64,000 nucleotides of DNA from Salvia splendens (taxonomy: Eukaryota; Streptophyta; Magnoliopsida; Lamiales; Lamiaceae), in contig NC_056037.1 of the NCBI RefSeq assembly GCF_004379255.2, positions 17,184,902 through 17,248,901 on the forward strand, in the 5' to 3' direction. A program made the position numbers and the translations under genes. This document shows, piece by piece, positions 22,432 to 50,839 of this stretch; within the stretch, counting starts at the first letter, position 1, and each line of letters opens with the position of its first letter. The notes below the pieces were generated by a model. That model was not told where the DNA came from and did no database searches. It saw nothing but the letters and a program-made list of their open reading frames with translations.

Positions 22432-24633
22432 ATGGGAAGGATCTTTGTTGTTGATTTAGAAGGAAAAACCTACAATTGCAAATTCTGCAAAACCCAGCTA
22501 GCACAGCCTCATCAACTTGTTTCCCGGGTATTCATAACCTTTACTCTTTTTTCTTTTCTTTCTTTCTAACTAATCTTTTTTATTTATCATTTGGCATAAA
22601 ACTCCTAATATTCTAAATTGTCTGTATTAATCCTTTCCATAATCGAATGTATTTAATGGGTGTTGCCTCCTATTCTCAGTCATTTCACTGCCAAAGGGGG
22701 AAGGCTTATCTCTTTAATACTGTGTAAGCATCTCATCACCCTATGTTATTACCTAAACTAACATGTAGTACTACTATTCCCTTGCACTGATATAGTTTTA
22801 TTTGTGATGCCAAGATCATTTCTTTTTCGCAGCTGTTTTGAATAAATGATACTCCGTCCCATAAAATTATTCCATTTCCATCCCAAACTTAGTACCAATA
22901 TAAATCAATTTATTTACGACTGATAACACTATGACCCACCGTTAAATACTAACAATAATATGAGTCAAAGTATCCACTAACACTATTTTAACTTTCACTC
23001 TCTCTTACTTTACCAATTAATGCATTAATTCTCGTGCCGTCCCAAATGCACTTACTTTTTGGGACGAATGAAGGAGTAATAAATAGTTAAAGTAGAAAGA
23101 AAGAAAAGTAAGATAGTGAATAACGTAGAAGATACTCTCCTCTAAGGGGAGTGTTATATTGCTAACTTAATACTTAATTGCTAACTACAATTAAATAATA
23201 CTACCTCCGTCCCCCAAAATTCGTCCCAGTTTGACCGGACACGAGTTTTAAGAAATATAATGGAAAGTGAGTTGAAAAAGTTAGTGGATTGTGGGACCTA
23301 CTTTTATATATTAGTTTTATAATAAAATGTGAGTAGGAATGAGTTGGTGGAACATGAGACCCACTACCAAAAATGGTAAAAGTGAAATGGGATAAATTTT
23401 GGGGGACGGACAAAAATGGAAAACTGGGACGAATTTTCAGGGACGGAGGTAGTAGCCCTTAGATATTCAAATCAAGGGCCTAGATCATTAGCCCCGAAAT
23501 GTCAATACGATAACAAAAAACGTCAATTAGGGTACTAAGGTCAATTTACGACAAATTAGTTGCAACTAATTTTTGAAAAATATCACATAACTTTAAAACG
23601 CATATAACTTTCTCGATTTAAATTATTTTTTCGCACAACATATATCAAATTAAAGATAATTTCATAAGGATTTTAACGAGATCTCACTTGCATATGTTCC
23701 GATGTCAAAATTTGAAGAAAAAAAATTCAAAAATTTTTAATTTTTTACGTACAGCAACAAATGTCAACATAGTATATCAAATATGTCAATATAATACATG
23801 TAGAAGTCATTATTAAAGCAATGTGTTGACATAAGCAATGTGTTGATATTCTCAAAGCATTGTGTTGATATTTTCAAAACACTATATTGACATTTTCATC
23901 CAAAATCCTAATTTGGTAGTTTTTTTTATCTATTTCGATTTAATTAATAAAAATGAAAATTACACGTGGTAAATTTTAGGCAACTAGATTTCTAAAATCT
24001 TATGATCTTAAATTAGTTGTAGTTAGCAATTAATAACTCCCCCTCCTCTATATTATTCACTTTTTCTCTCTTACTTTACTTTCTCTCCACTTGAACTATT
24101 TATCATCATTTTTTCAAAACACATGCGAAAAAGAAACGTGTCATCTTAACTGGGAGGGACGGAGGGAGGGACGAAGGGAGTGTACTTGAATCTGGCAACA
24201 TGATTATGATTAAGATGGATCACAATAGAAGTAATGTTTATGAATTTGTTAATGGCAGAGTGAATGTGACATCTGGTCCTCCTGAGGAGAGGATGATGAT
24301 TTCTGGTATGCACACGATATCAGATGTATTTTGCTGCTCTTGTGGGCACTTACTAGGCTGGAAATATGTATGTCTCTCACACTCACTCTTCTTCAACAAG
24401 TATGCTCACTTTACTTCGAACCCACTACTCACTTTTGTTCTTTTTGCGCAGTTGGTCGCACACGAGGAGAGCCAGAAATATAAACAAGGCAAATTTGCTC
24501 TTGAGAGGTATATATATGTATCCATCTTCTTTTCTCGTCTCACCATGTTTTGATGATGTTCTTCTGTAACATGTGAAGCAGAGACGGAATCATAGATGGA
24601 GAAGACGCTGAATTCTACATCGCCTTTCTATGA
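22432..24633 (+). CDS. Yippee-like zinc-binding protein
   Basis: Five exons (22432-22527, 22680-22723, 24259-24367, 24452-24507, 24582-24633) with GT-AG junctions total 357 bp, 118 aa, the usual Yippee length. Family signatures are present: two CXXC zinc pairs (C16/C19 in YNCKFC and C72/C75 in CCSC), SFHCQRGKAYLFNTVVNV, ERMMISGMHTISDVF, GWKY at 80-83, and KYKQGKFALER. Yippee proteins adopt a zinc-bound beta-sandwich fold; plant members are poorly characterised, and animal YPEL5 belongs to the CTLH/GID ubiquitin-ligase complex. The start ATG directly follows a GA-rich leader and gives MGRIFVVDLEGK, the typical N terminus. Intron 2 (1535 bp) is largely made of nested MITEs. The gene converges on the MAP4K with 644 bp between stop codons. 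The C terminus ends FYIAFL, somewhat shorter than in relatives I recall. Confidence 0.93.
22852..23076. mobile_element. Stowaway-like MITE inserted in the outer MITE's left arm
   Basis: TA|CTCCGTCCCATAAAATTATT at the left and TTTTTGGGACGAATGAAGGAG|TA at the right. Confidence 0.7.
23145..24042. mobile_element. hAT-like MITE inserted in the outer MITE
   Basis: A perfect 8-bp duplication CTCCTCTA (23137-23144 and 24043-24050) flanks the segment. Ends are GGGGAGTGTTATATTGCTAAC on the left and GGGGAGTTATTAATTGCTAAC read from the right. The interior has repeated GTTGACAT/ATGTCAA words also seen in the related element at 49305. Confidence 0.8.
23201..23452. mobile_element. Stowaway-like MITE nested inside the hAT-like MITE
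   Basis: TA|CTACCTCCGTCCCCCAAAA at the left; CAGGGACGGAGGTAG|TA at the right; 252 bp with long near-perfect inverted arms (AATTCGTCCCAGTTT / AAACTGGGACGAATT). Confidence 0.85.
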
Positions 24634-25277
24634 GCAAAGACAAAGAATGAGTTGGTTTTTGGTTTCGGTTTTGGTCTGTTTGTTTGCTTACTTGTAGATG
24701 ATGATAGTAATAAACGTTTGCTTAAGTGTGCCTCTAGCTTGTTGATGTCAAAAACTTCAGAACTATTCCGACCTGTGACGACGAAGGGGAGAATGAGGAC
24801 ATCCTATGCATTCTCTCTGTCTCTAGTATCAGTTTTATTTTTTGTTTGGTGGAAAGATTAAAATAAGACAAAGGGAATAAAGTCGAGATAAAAGAGTTCA
24901 ATTTTGAGTGATTGATCATCTTCGGTGGGAAAAATAAAGGAAAGTGGATCATCTTCGGTGACACTGAGGGATAATAAAATAAAGAATATGATAAAAATAA
25001 TTAAGTTGCTTCATTTAAGCAAAAACTTGTAGTTGTAGTCTTAGAAATTGTACAAAATCTAGTACATGACTAATGTTAACCTTGCCAAATACAATATGCC
25101 CATCACTCTTTACAACAAACGAACTGGAAAACCTTTTGCATAACAGAAGAAAACGAAAACAATATGATAATCATGAAAATTGCAGATCAATATGAAAAGC
25201 TATAAATAAGGTATTCACTCATTAACTACAAACTACGAGACATTCACCAAAAACAAGATACTATCTGACCTCAATTT

Positions 25278-40422
<15,145 letters not shown>

Positions 40423-41001
40423 TATGAAAATACTTCACTAAGTGCCACTTCCCTTATCTCATTGTGAGCACTGAGCAACAATAACGAATGCTCACCCGTA
40501 GCCAAACATAGTAAAATACACCAACTAAATATCACTCTTTCTTGAATTCTCGAACTCTATCTGACAAAGAGGATAAAGAAGAAAATGAGACTGAATTAAT
40601 AAGACTGAATCATTGAGTGAGATCCAACAAATATATAAAAAAAAATCAAAATTCAAAACTGTAATCCAGGAATGCAACGGGACTACTATATATGTACAGA
40701 TACCACAGTTAGGTGAAGGGGGTGGTAAAGCCTAAAGTGACTGCCCAACAGATTTTTTCAATTTTTCATTCACATAATTAATATTCCGTTTTGAAACCCC
40801 AAATTTACACAATGATTGCCAAACCAATACTCCAGCAATGACTTCAACGCAAGGCATAATTTTTACTTCCCATAAAAGGATTAAACAATACGCAAACTGA
40901 AAAACGAAAATCTAACCTCGGAAATGCGGATTGGAGACAGGATTTCGAGATTCAGAGCTGTAAACAATGAAATTGAGAAATAAGAGGACTAAACTGAAAT
41001 A

Positions 41002-41008
41002 TTATATA
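41002..41008 (-). promoter_or_regulatory. Candidate TATA box of the MAP4K gene
   Basis: TATATAA on the minus strand, about 580 bp upstream of the ATG. A likely 5'-UTR exon end lies at 40918, with donor GTTAG, which would place a 5'-UTR intron before the coding exon. No transcript evidence is available. Confidence 0.3.
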
Positions 41009-41558
41009 CATGCATGCAAATTGCCCTTTCTCCTGCTCTCTCGCTTGTGATTTTTTGCGAGTGAGAGAAGATCGATAGAAAGGAAATTCAACTGTTGTTT
41101 GTTTTCGGATGCTGGGAAATTGGGACTAGAAATTGTTGAATATCATCATTTATTTACAGCATAAACAATGTATATTGCGGATTTTGGGTCGGGCCTTTTT
41201 CTAAATGGGCTGCCTTCGAATTTTTTGTATTTGTTGAAATGGGCCGCATTCGAATTTTTAGGGGCTAACTAATTTGAATTGGAATTCTAGCGAGGGCTTG
41301 TTAATCGGCTAGTTCAGTTAACAACCAAATTAATTGGAATTCTCTTTCAAAAAGGTTTGGATGTTAGCAACAGAATTGTCGTTCGGCCAAAGAAACTCCA
41401 AAGACCTATTAATGGAATTCTCGGACCATATTCTTGCCCCGGCAGTGATGTCGGTCGATCCTCTAATTCCACTTGGATCCATCCTGGCAGCATATGATCA
41501 CTGGATTTTCCACATTATTTTTAAACATATTTGCAGTTTTAATTGGTTCAAAGCATTA

Positions 41559-42358
41559 TGTAGGGATCAGACTATCCGGATTCACTATTTACCGAGACCT
41601 TTTTTTCTTGTACAAGATGACTCGGTCAAACTATCACCCACGCGACTGATTTATACAAGTAAAACCTAGCTATTACAACAGATATGCTAACTACCTTGGA
41701 CCATGCACTCCTTGACCGGATGCGCCTCTAGACAATCGAGAACCTGCACACTCAAACCCTAGATAGTACAATAGGAAAGATCCTCTCGGATCTGGTGCAG
41801 TAAGATCAAAGAAATAGAACATATTCAACTAGAAAACACAATAGATCAAGGATGTGGCTCAGCCACCCGCCAATAGGGCAGATCTATTCTCCAGAACCAA
41901 GATCCAAGGGAGCACAGAAGGTTCCCCAAGTGATTAACCTCACACACCGGATACCAACCCCAAAACACTCCTCAACACCGGATCTAACCTCTCACCGAAC
42001 AAATCTCACAGAAACCTCTCAAGAAAGAAACCCTAGTTTCTCCAAAACTCAAGCAACCGAAGTAGTTGCCATCTCCAACACTCACACAAGATCAATCACT
42101 CTAAAACCATGAAAGATCACCTTGGAAACAACCGGAGACCATCAGAAAGATGAAGAGAGAATAGGGAATCACAATCGTCACACAGAGAGCAAAGAGAGAG
42201 AGTGGGAGAATGAGAATGTAATGCGGTGGAGAGGAGAGGGGGGTGTATATCATCCAGGAAACGGGCTAGGGCAAAACATAAGCCCAATGTATCTGGGCCA
42301 AATTAATTTCTCAGGCCCAAATAATAGTCCACCATCCAACAACCCAATACAACCAACA
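41559..42358 (-). repeat. 3' LTR of the copia element
   Basis: 800 bp; partner of the 47350-48165 copy with scattered substitutions. Confidence 0.92.
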
Positions 42359-42611
42359 CACTCCACCTCGGACATTATTCTGATAAACCAATTGCACTAT
42401 TAGCTAAGGTTTAAATCATCATAGCCTACAAGGTAGTCCCCACAGCACCAAAGAACAAAGTTCACAAGCTTAGGGAAACAACCAGGTCTGCCTAAAAGAC
42501 TCCAGAGGGGCTGACACCCAATAGTCTATAGGACTTAATGCCTCCAACCACTAATCACCCTTACCACAGTAGACAAAGTGGCCAAGGTCTTTATACCCCC
42601 GGGACATGCAC

Positions 42612-45600
42612 CTATCCTAGGACAAAATGCAGAAACTTGATGCAGAAAAAAAGTTTTTCAAGTGGTAAGCATTTAGTTCCCATGTCAGCTGGGTTCTTCT
42701 CAGTGTGCACTTTTAAAAGAGAAACTTCACCTTTTTCTACAATATCTCTAATGTAATGAAATCTTACATCAATGTGCTTAGTTCTATCATGGAACACAGG
42801 ATTTTTACACAACTGAATTGTAGACTGAGAATCAGAGAATACAACAGGAGGAATTTTCACAAAATTAAGTTCAGAAAGCACTCCCTTCAACCATACAGCC
42901 TCTTTCATTGCCTCAGTAATGGCAATATACTCAGATTCAGTAGTGGACATAGCCACTACATGCTGCAGTTGTGACTTCCAACGTATACATGACCTACACA
43001 CAGTAAAGATATAGGAAGTGGTGGACTTCCTTTTATCTCTGTCATTAGCATAATTAGAGTCAACATATCCAGTCAATTTCACATCTTCTTCACATTTAGA
43101 ATAGGACAAACCATACTTTGCAGTATGCTTAAGATATCTCAACAACCATTTTAAAGCTTTCCAATGAGCAGGACCAGGATTAGACATGTATCTACTCAAG
43201 CAAGACACAACATAGGTTATATCAGGCCTAGTGCTAACCAACAAGTACATCACAGATCCAATAGCATTAGCATGTGGAACTTTCTTCATGGCATTAATAT
43301 CATATTCAGATTGATGGCACAAGTCTTTACTCAACATAAAATGAGCAGCTAAGGGCACAGAAGCAGGCTTAGCATCAAACATGTTAAACTTTTTCAGAAT
43401 TTTGTACACATAGGGTTCTTGATGCAAAACACGTACACACTCTTTCTTATTCCTGAAAATATTGATTCCTAATATTTTCTGAGCATCCCCTAAGTCTTTC
43501 ATGTCAAAATTCTCACTCAAAGCAGTTTGCACAACACTTATGGTTTTCAAACAAGGACCCATAATCAGCATGTCATCAACATACAAAAGCAAGAAGATAG
43601 AGACTGTACCAAGGTTCTTAACATACAAGCATGCATCAAAAGTACTTCTAACAAAGCCCAACTTATGCATACAAGTAATGAACTTAATGTTCCACTGCCT
43701 AGGGGACTGTTTCAAACCATATAAAGCCTTTTTCAGCAAGCAAACATGATTGGGAAACTTAGGATCAACAAAGTCTTTAGGATGTTTCATGTAAACTGGT
43801 TTATCTAAATCACCATGCAAGAAAGCAGTTTTAACATTCATTTATTTTAATTCCCAATCAAAATGAGGACATAAAGTAAGCATTAATCTCACCGTAGTAA
43901 ATTTAACAACAGTAGCAAATATTTCAGAATAATCTACCCCCTCTTGTTGAGTAAAACCCTTTGCCACTAATCTGGCCTTGTACCTCAGACCCTTCACCTC
44001 ATTTTTAAGCTTATAAAGCCACCTACAGTCAACAACTGAAGCACCCAGAGATAGTGGTACAAGTATCCAAGTAAGGTTAATTTTAAGTGAGTTCATTTCC
44101 TCCAACATGGCTTTATGCCATTCATTCCAAAATTTAGATTTAGTAGTCTGCTTATAAGTTTGAGGCTCATCCCCATCAGATTCATGCACATTGAAAGCCA
44201 AATTTATCAAAGCAACCAACCTTACATGACCATCATACCTTGCAGGTTTCTTAACATTCAGCCTTCTATGCCTATCACTAGATAGCACATAGTCATTTAA
44301 GTTGGGAGCATCAATAGCATTTTGAATCCCTGAGGGACTATTTAACACATTCTGGGCAGGTAAGGGAGCATTCACTCTCATAGGACTCGCATGCATATCA
44401 TCAACATTGTTATTATCAGGCAAAGGCACAGTGTTGACATCATTATCTTGTAGGTCTCCCTCATTAGGTGTATCACTAGGTGTATAGATTGGTGTTGAGT
44501 TCCAGAATGGTTGCTCCACCTCACTTGGAACCTCCACTGGATGCTCCACCTCAGTGGGTTTATTTGTGGACTCCACATCACTAAAAGGGTCACTGTCCAC
44601 ATTCTCTAGAGCAGGGTTATCAGCCAATTTCAAACAGGGGAACTCAAGTTCATTAAACACCACATCCCAGCTGATAATGACTTTGAAACCAGGCTCATCT
44701 CTTAACCAAACTCTATACCCTTTTACACCCTCAGGATATCCCAAAAATACACATTTTCTAGACCTAGGTTCAAGTTTGTCAGTTTTAATATGCACAAAAG
44801 CAGAACAACCAAACACCTTCATATAAGAAAGGTTAAGGGACTTTCCAGTAAACACATATTCAGGGCACTGCCCTAACAAAGGCACAGAAGGAGACCTATT
44901 CACAAGATAAGCAGCAGTCATCAAAGCTTCACCCCAAAACTTCTTAGACAAACCAGATTTGGATAGCATGCATCTCACTTTATCAAGTAAAGTCTTATTC
45001 ATTCTTTCAGCTACTCCATTTTGTTGTGGGGTATAAGGCAGAGTTTTATGTCTTTTAATTCCAAAACCAGCACACAAGTCATCCATTTATTTATTGCAAA
45101 ACTCTAATCCATTATCAGTTCTTATTGCCTTAATTCTTTTTCAGTCTGAGTTTCAATCAAGGTTTTCCAAGTCCCAAATTTTTCAAACACATCATTTGTA
45201 TGTTTCATAAGAAAACACCAAACCTTCCTTGAAAAATCATCAATGATTGAAAGAAAATACACAGAACCAGAGTGAGAGGACATTGAATCAGGGCCCCATA
45301 CATCCATATGCAAGTATTCCAAAATATTTTTACTAATATTAGCAGGCACATGAGTAGGAAAGGTGACCCTATGCTGTTTACCTAGCACACATGTGTCACA
45401 TAAAGGCAAATCATCAGAAACATCAGATTCAGACAATATAGCATGCTTTTTCAGAATATTCAACCCCTTTTCACTCATGTGACCTAGCCTATTATGCCAT
45501 AACATCAATTTGTCAGATTTAACAACATTGGCACATGCTTTTCACAAGTAAGAGGCACAGCAGAGCAGACATACAAACCACACTTTCTTTTAGCCTTAAA

Positions 45601-46821
45601 CAAGCACATAGAACCCTTACAGATTTTCATGCAACCTTCCCCCCACTTTCCACCCATGCCAGAATTCTCTAGGGCAGTACAAGACATCAAATTATAGCAC
45701 AATTCTGGAACATATCTCACTTCCTTCAGGTTCAACACATAGACATTCTCAAACTTTAAGCACACAGTGCCAATGCCAAAAATTTCACACTTCTTGTCAT
45801 CAGTCATTTACACATATGTATTGGATACATGCTTAATCTCAGTGAACACTTCCTTGAAGGGACTAACATGATAAGTACAACCAAAATCACACAGCCAATC
45901 ATTTGATGTAAAAGGACACATAGGGGAAGCATTTATATTCACCAAATCATGCACCATAAACACAGATTCATTGTCAACTTCATATTTTGTCATATTTGCA
46001 ACATTTTCAATATGAGAGTTACCATTATTATGATTAGGAGGCTTATTCTTCTTAGGCTTGGTATAATCTCTTTTATAGTGTCCAGCTTCTCCACAGTTAT
46101 AACATTTTCTGAAAGTTTTAGGATCCCTACTGTTAGACCTGGACCTAAATTTTTTCTTGAAATTTGAGTTTGAATTTGAACCACCATTTGATTCATTACC
46201 CCCTCTTGATTTAGATCTACCCCTAAAATTTAAAACCTTGTTAATAGCAGATTTGTCAGAAGCTCTTTCCCTTAATTCAAGTTCCTTAGATTTAAGAGAG
46301 CTAATTAACAAGTCAAGAGGAGTAGAGTCTCTGCCATATTTAATGGCAGCTTTCACATCACTATAAGAATCAGGTATGGCATTCATCAAGGCAATGCTGG
46401 TATATTCATCAATTGTTTTATCACCAGATCTTTTAATATCTTGCACAAGCTTCTGAAACCTATCCACATTATCATCAATATCCCTAGACAAATCAAGCTT
46501 AAATTTGAAAAGTTTTTCAAGAAAATACATTCTAGAGGGCATAGAAGTTTCTGTAAACAGAGTATCAAGCATTTTCCACATTTCAGAAGCAAATTCAATA
46601 TGATCTACTTTCCTAATCACAGAATCAGACAAATTGAGAATAATAGTAGCCCTAGCCAACTCATTCATTTCATCTTGTTTTTCTTGAGAAATATCATCAA
46701 ATAAAGTACCATCAACTGATTTGAAAACCTTTAGTTGGATCAAAATACATTTCAATTTCTGTTTCCAAATCACAAAATCATTTTTCCCATTGAAGGGAAC
46801 CAAGCCAATAGGTTGAGTCAT
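42612..46821 (-). pseudogene. Copia gag-pol with multiple breaks
   Basis: Gag starts at an ATG at 46821 (MTQPIGLVPFNGKNDF). The zinc knuckle CYNCGEAGHYKRDY has Tyr where the last Cys should be, and the protease motif reads DFG where copia has DSG. GAG-pre-integrase and integrase follow (LWHNRLGHMSEKGL, LCDTCVLGKQHR, TPQQNGVAERMNKTLL), then RT (RWLYKLKNEVKG, LLYVDDMLI) and RNase H (GYVDSNYA, STTESEY, HIDVRFHYIRD). Breaks: TAA at 45808-45810, frameshift near 45507, frameshift near 45130, TAA at 45087-45089, TAA at 43842-43844. This copy cannot encode a functional polyprotein. Confidence 0.93.
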
Positions 46822-47331
46822 TTTTGACACAATTTTTGCAAGAACACAGGGAGTAAGATAAGAACACACAACCTTGCAGACAATCAAGCACAGAGACATA
46901 TACTAACAGACATGACACAGTTTTCTCACAGATTCCACACAAAACACACAGGTTAGACCTCAAATCCCTGACTGTCACGAGCAACACTGGCTAAGGCTAT
47001 CCCAGTTCGCAATCACTCACTTCTGGAGGGCGCAGGGGGTCACTTAGGCAGTATAGTATGCTTGGTGGTCAGGTGAGAAGAGATCAGAGGTTAGAGAGCA
47101 CCAAGAAACCACGGAAGCAAGTATATCACAGAGAGAAAACACAGAGAAAACCCTAAGCTTTGCCAAGGCTGTCTGCCAGCAGCAAAAAACACAATCCTAT
47201 ATGTGGCACTAAACAAGAAAAGAAGAAGCCAGAGAGAGTATCAGCCAAATTACGAGAGCAAACCCCCACTTGAAGAAGGGTTCCACTTGCCCACCTCCTT
47301 TTTTGCGACTCGGCGTGCCGGAATAGTCCCC

Positions 47332-47349
47332 CCGTGGCTATGATACCAC
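47332..47349 (-). other. Copia primer-binding site
   Basis: TGGTATCATAGCC next to the 5' LTR matches the 3' end complement of initiator-Met tRNA except at one position. Confidence 0.75.
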
Positions 47350-48165
47350 TGTAAGGATCAGACTATCCGGATTCACTATTTACCGAGACCTCTTTTTCTT
47401 GTACAAGATAGATCAGTCAAACTATCACCCACGCGACTGATTTTATACAATTAAAACCTAGCTATTACAACAGATGTAGCTAAGTACCTCGGACCACGCA
47501 CTCCTTGACCGGATGCGCCTCTAGACCACCGAGAACATGCACACTCAATCCCTAGTTAGTGCAATAGGAAAGATCCACTCGGATATGGTGCAGTAAGATC
47601 AAAGAAATAGAACATATTCAACTGGAAAACACAATAGATCAAGGATGTGGCTTAGCCACCCGCCAATAGGGCAGATCTATTCTCCAGAACCAAGATCTAA
47701 AGGAGCACAGAAGGTTCCTCAAGTGATTAACCTTACACACTGGATACCAACCCCAAAACACTCCTTAACACTAGATCCAACCTCTCACCGAACAGATCTC
47801 ACAGAAACCTCTCAAGAAAGAAACCCAAGTTTCTCCAAAACTCAAGCAACCGAAGTAGTTGCCATCTCCAACACTCACACAAGATCAATCACTCTAAAAC
47901 CATGAAAGATCACCGTGGAAACAACCGGAGATCATCAGAAAGATGAAGAGAGAAGAGAGAATCACAATCGTCACATAGAGAGCAGAGAGTGAGAGTGAGA
48001 GTGAGAGTGAGAGAATGAGAATGTAATGCGGTGGAGAGGAGAGAGAGGGGTGTATATCATCCAGGAAACGGGTTAGGGCAAAACACAAGCCCAATGTATC
48101 TGGGCCAAATTAATTTCCTAGGCCCAAATAATAGTCCACCATCCAACAACCCAATACAACCAACA
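47350..48165 (-). repeat. 5' LTR of the copia element
   Basis: 816 bp; includes a (GTGAGA)n expansion near 47985-48015 absent from the other LTR. Confidence 0.92.
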
Positions 48166-49304
48166 CATTATTTTTTATAATCTATAGAGAGATCTAACTT
48201 CAAAAGTAAAAAAAAAAAAGGGCAAAGCAAATTCAATTTTAAGAGAAAATATAAATTAAAACTGACCAAAATCTCTCTTTTTATATGATTCTTTGAATTG
48301 ATTAGTTTTGATAGTCCTGAATTATACTCAGGGTGTATTTACGAATTTACCTTTCAATAATTACCAAGAAATGAGGTCGATTCTATTCATTTCCTATGTT
48401 CAGTGTATGCGAATACAATTCGTTAGGGTCGGACAATTGAGGGAAGGCCCGCACTATTTACATGAATAGGCGATTGCATTTCTCAATCCACTAACCGAGG
48501 GGCATTTTGGGAAAATCGCACCGAGCTCTTGTTTATTTAACCAAACACGCGCGCATGGTCCGTACTCCCGAACCAGGGAAACATTTATTCTCAATTTCTC
48601 ATGCACTGTGATGGGAGAATTGAATTAGGGCGAAGTGCTTGTTTTCTAATTAAAAGTATTTTGATTAAAATTTATTACAATTAGAATGAATGCAGCCTAG
48701 ATTTGTACATTTCTATTTTAGTTAATTGTTTCCGTCGGTGCCGGAGTGAAAACTAATTTGTACTTTTCACAATTATGGTGTTTGCTAATTACCATCTTAA
48801 TTATTGGTGTTTGAAGCTTAGAAAGTCGTTATAAGTGAGATATGGGTAATAGTCTCAAATTTGAATGACACTAATGGACAATTTAGTATTAAACGACTCA
48901 CAAGGATACAATTGTGTTGAATTTAAGGCCTACCTGATTATTTTGGGTAAGAATTTATATCTAGATGGTGTCTTATCGTATTTATATATTTTAGTAGTTG
49001 CGATTTAGGAGTAGTATAATACTATAATATATTAATGATATTTAATATTTCGATTGTTAACAAAATTTATATTTATTCATAAATCAAAATCTTAAAATAG
49101 CATGTACCAAATAAAAATATTATATATACACGTTTATATCGCATTTATACCTCATGCGCTCATAGTGTCGTAGCTTAATTATTTTGGCCAGGAGTACAAC
49201 TAGTAATTACATAAAAATAAAAAACAATGTGAATATGTACCATTTTGAGAATAAATTTATGAAACAATTTTTTTTGGATAAAGTCGTTATATATATTACA
49301 AGAG

Positions 49305-49592
49305 AGGGATGTGATCCGTTGCTAACTTTTCTTAAGTTGCTACCTTTTTAATTCATCAATGCAATGTATTAAAAATGTCAACACAATGATACTGAAATGT
49401 CAACATAAACTTAAGTTGATATTTTAATACATTATGTTGACATTGATATTTAAATGTCAACACAATTTATTAAAATGTCAACACAAATATGTGTTGACGT
49501 TTTAATGTGATCGTGTTGACATTTTTAATACACTACGTTGATAAGTTAGCAAGTTAGTAATTTAATAAAAGTTAGCATTTTAACGCAGCCCT
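49305..49592. mobile_element. MITE related to the hAT-like element at 23145
   Basis: Left AGGGATGTGATCCGTTGCTAAC and right (read inward) AGGGCTGCGTTAAAATGCTAAC share the GTTGCTAACTT end motif. The interior has many TGTTGACATTT/AAATGTCAACA words. No target duplication was found. Confidence 0.55.
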
Positions 49593-49982
49593 AAGATTTA
49601 TAACTAAGTAATAAAAATATGTAGTTTAATAAAAATACCCTTTAAGGTAAAATATTTAATTATATTCATGTTTAATGTTTTGAAATGCTAAAGTTTGAAC
49701 AAATATATAAACCAAATTACTATAAAGAGTGCCAATCCCAAATCTTAACTGAAACAAGCAGAAAATATATTCTAGGCTAGAAATATAAAAAAAAAAATTG
49801 CTACAAAAAACAACTTAATTTATAATTTAAAACGGGACTATTAATATTTTAATCTAAATAAAAGGAAAATAGTTATAAATTTGATAATAATATAGTTTAA
49901 GAAGAGATTATATACAATATTATAAAGCCTTTTAGTTTCTTTACTAAAAAATCGAAGTAACTTCTTTCCACAAAAATATTTA

Positions 49983-50231
49983 CTCTTTTCATTCACAAAA
50001 AATAATTTCGATTGTGTACGGCCTGAATTTTAATGGGAATTGGTAAAGTAAGAGCGTAGGGGAAAAAATAAGTAAAGTAAGAGACATAGCGAGAAAAAGT
50101 AAGTAAAATATGAGAAAGAAGAGAAAAGTGGATAAAGTATGAGAAAGAAACTTTTCATTTTTAGAAAAATTAGACTATTTTTTGTAGACATCTTAAAATA
50201 GCAAGTAGACTATTTTTTGTGGACAGAAAGA
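49983..50231. mobile_element. Degenerate Stowaway-like MITE
   Basis: TA|CTCTTTTCATTCACAAAAAAT at the left and ATTTTTTGTGGACAGAAAGAA at the right; the right-end motif occurs twice. Confidence 0.45.
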
Positions 50232-50274
50232 ATATGTTTTTTTCATTTTGAATAGTCCACAAAAGTTATTTATA

Positions 50275-50461
50275 TTCCCTCCGTCCACCAAAGATAGTCC
50301 TATTGGTGAATGACACATGTATTAATACAAAATTTATAAAATATGAGAGGGACAAAAATATGGTTAAATAGGAGGGGGGAAATTGTGAATAAAGATGGAG
50401 AGAAAGATATAAATAAATAATAAATTGAGAGTAGGTTGCTGTTTATTTATAACGAAGGGAG
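50275..50461. mobile_element. Stowaway-like MITE
   Basis: TA|TTCCCTCCGTCCACCAAAG at the left; TAACGAAGGGAG|TA at the right. Confidence 0.65.
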
Positions 50462-50839
50462 TATCTATTTATACTAATAAATGAAATATCGAACAATGGT
50501 GAGTTGGAATAAATTATCAAGCCCGACCCCCACGCACACAAAATTTGTGAAATATGATTTGTGGGCAGAAGACCAAACTTGTGTTCATAGGTAAATTTAG
50601 AATAGAAATGTGGAAAATGAATTATTGAATGAGTTGGTAGGCAGATACAAATATTGGCATGCCATTAATAAATACTTCCTTTCCTTCGTTCCATGTTAAT
50701 AGAATCATTTTTTTATTTTGAGAAATTATAAGTTAATTGAGTCATTTTTATTTTTGACAAAAAGTAACTATCCCTTTTACTTTATTCACTCTTCATCTCT
50801 CTTACTTTATTATCTCTTACTTTTTTCACTATCTACTTA

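Larger units (their letters stand above)
22771..24182. mobile_element. Outer Stowaway-like MITE of a nested cluster (Yippee intron 2)
   Basis: The left arm (TTTCTTTTTCGCAGCTGTTTTGAATAAATGA, cut by the insertion at 22852, then AAATAGTTAAAGTAG) is the reverse complement of the right arm (about 24050-24170). The right end is GGAGGGACGGAGGGAG. Two later insertions split it. Confidence 0.6.
41559..48165 (-). mobile_element. Ty1/copia LTR retrotransposon, decayed
   Basis: 6607 bp, flanked by a perfect 5-bp duplication CATTA (41554-41558 and 48166-48170). LTRs at 41559-42358 (3') and 47350-48165 (5') start TGTTGGTTG and end in TGATCC(C/T)TACA on the minus strand; they differ at many sites and by repeat-length changes, so the insertion is older than the gypsy element. 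The primer-binding site next to the 5' LTR reads TGGTATCATAGCC on the minus strand, one base off the usual initiator-Met complement. A purine-rich GAGGTGGAGTG precedes the 3' LTR. Gag, protease, integrase, RT and RNase H order confirms copia. Confidence 0.95.
48171..50674. other. Intergenic, no gene seen
   Basis: AT-rich with three MITEs listed separately. A less AT-rich patch at 48420-48580 has no coding signal I can support. Confidence 0.5.

Noticed and set aside
24200..24553. 117-residue open frame as a separate gene
   Set aside because: It is Yippee exon 3 read through both flanking introns; the spliced model accounts for it better.
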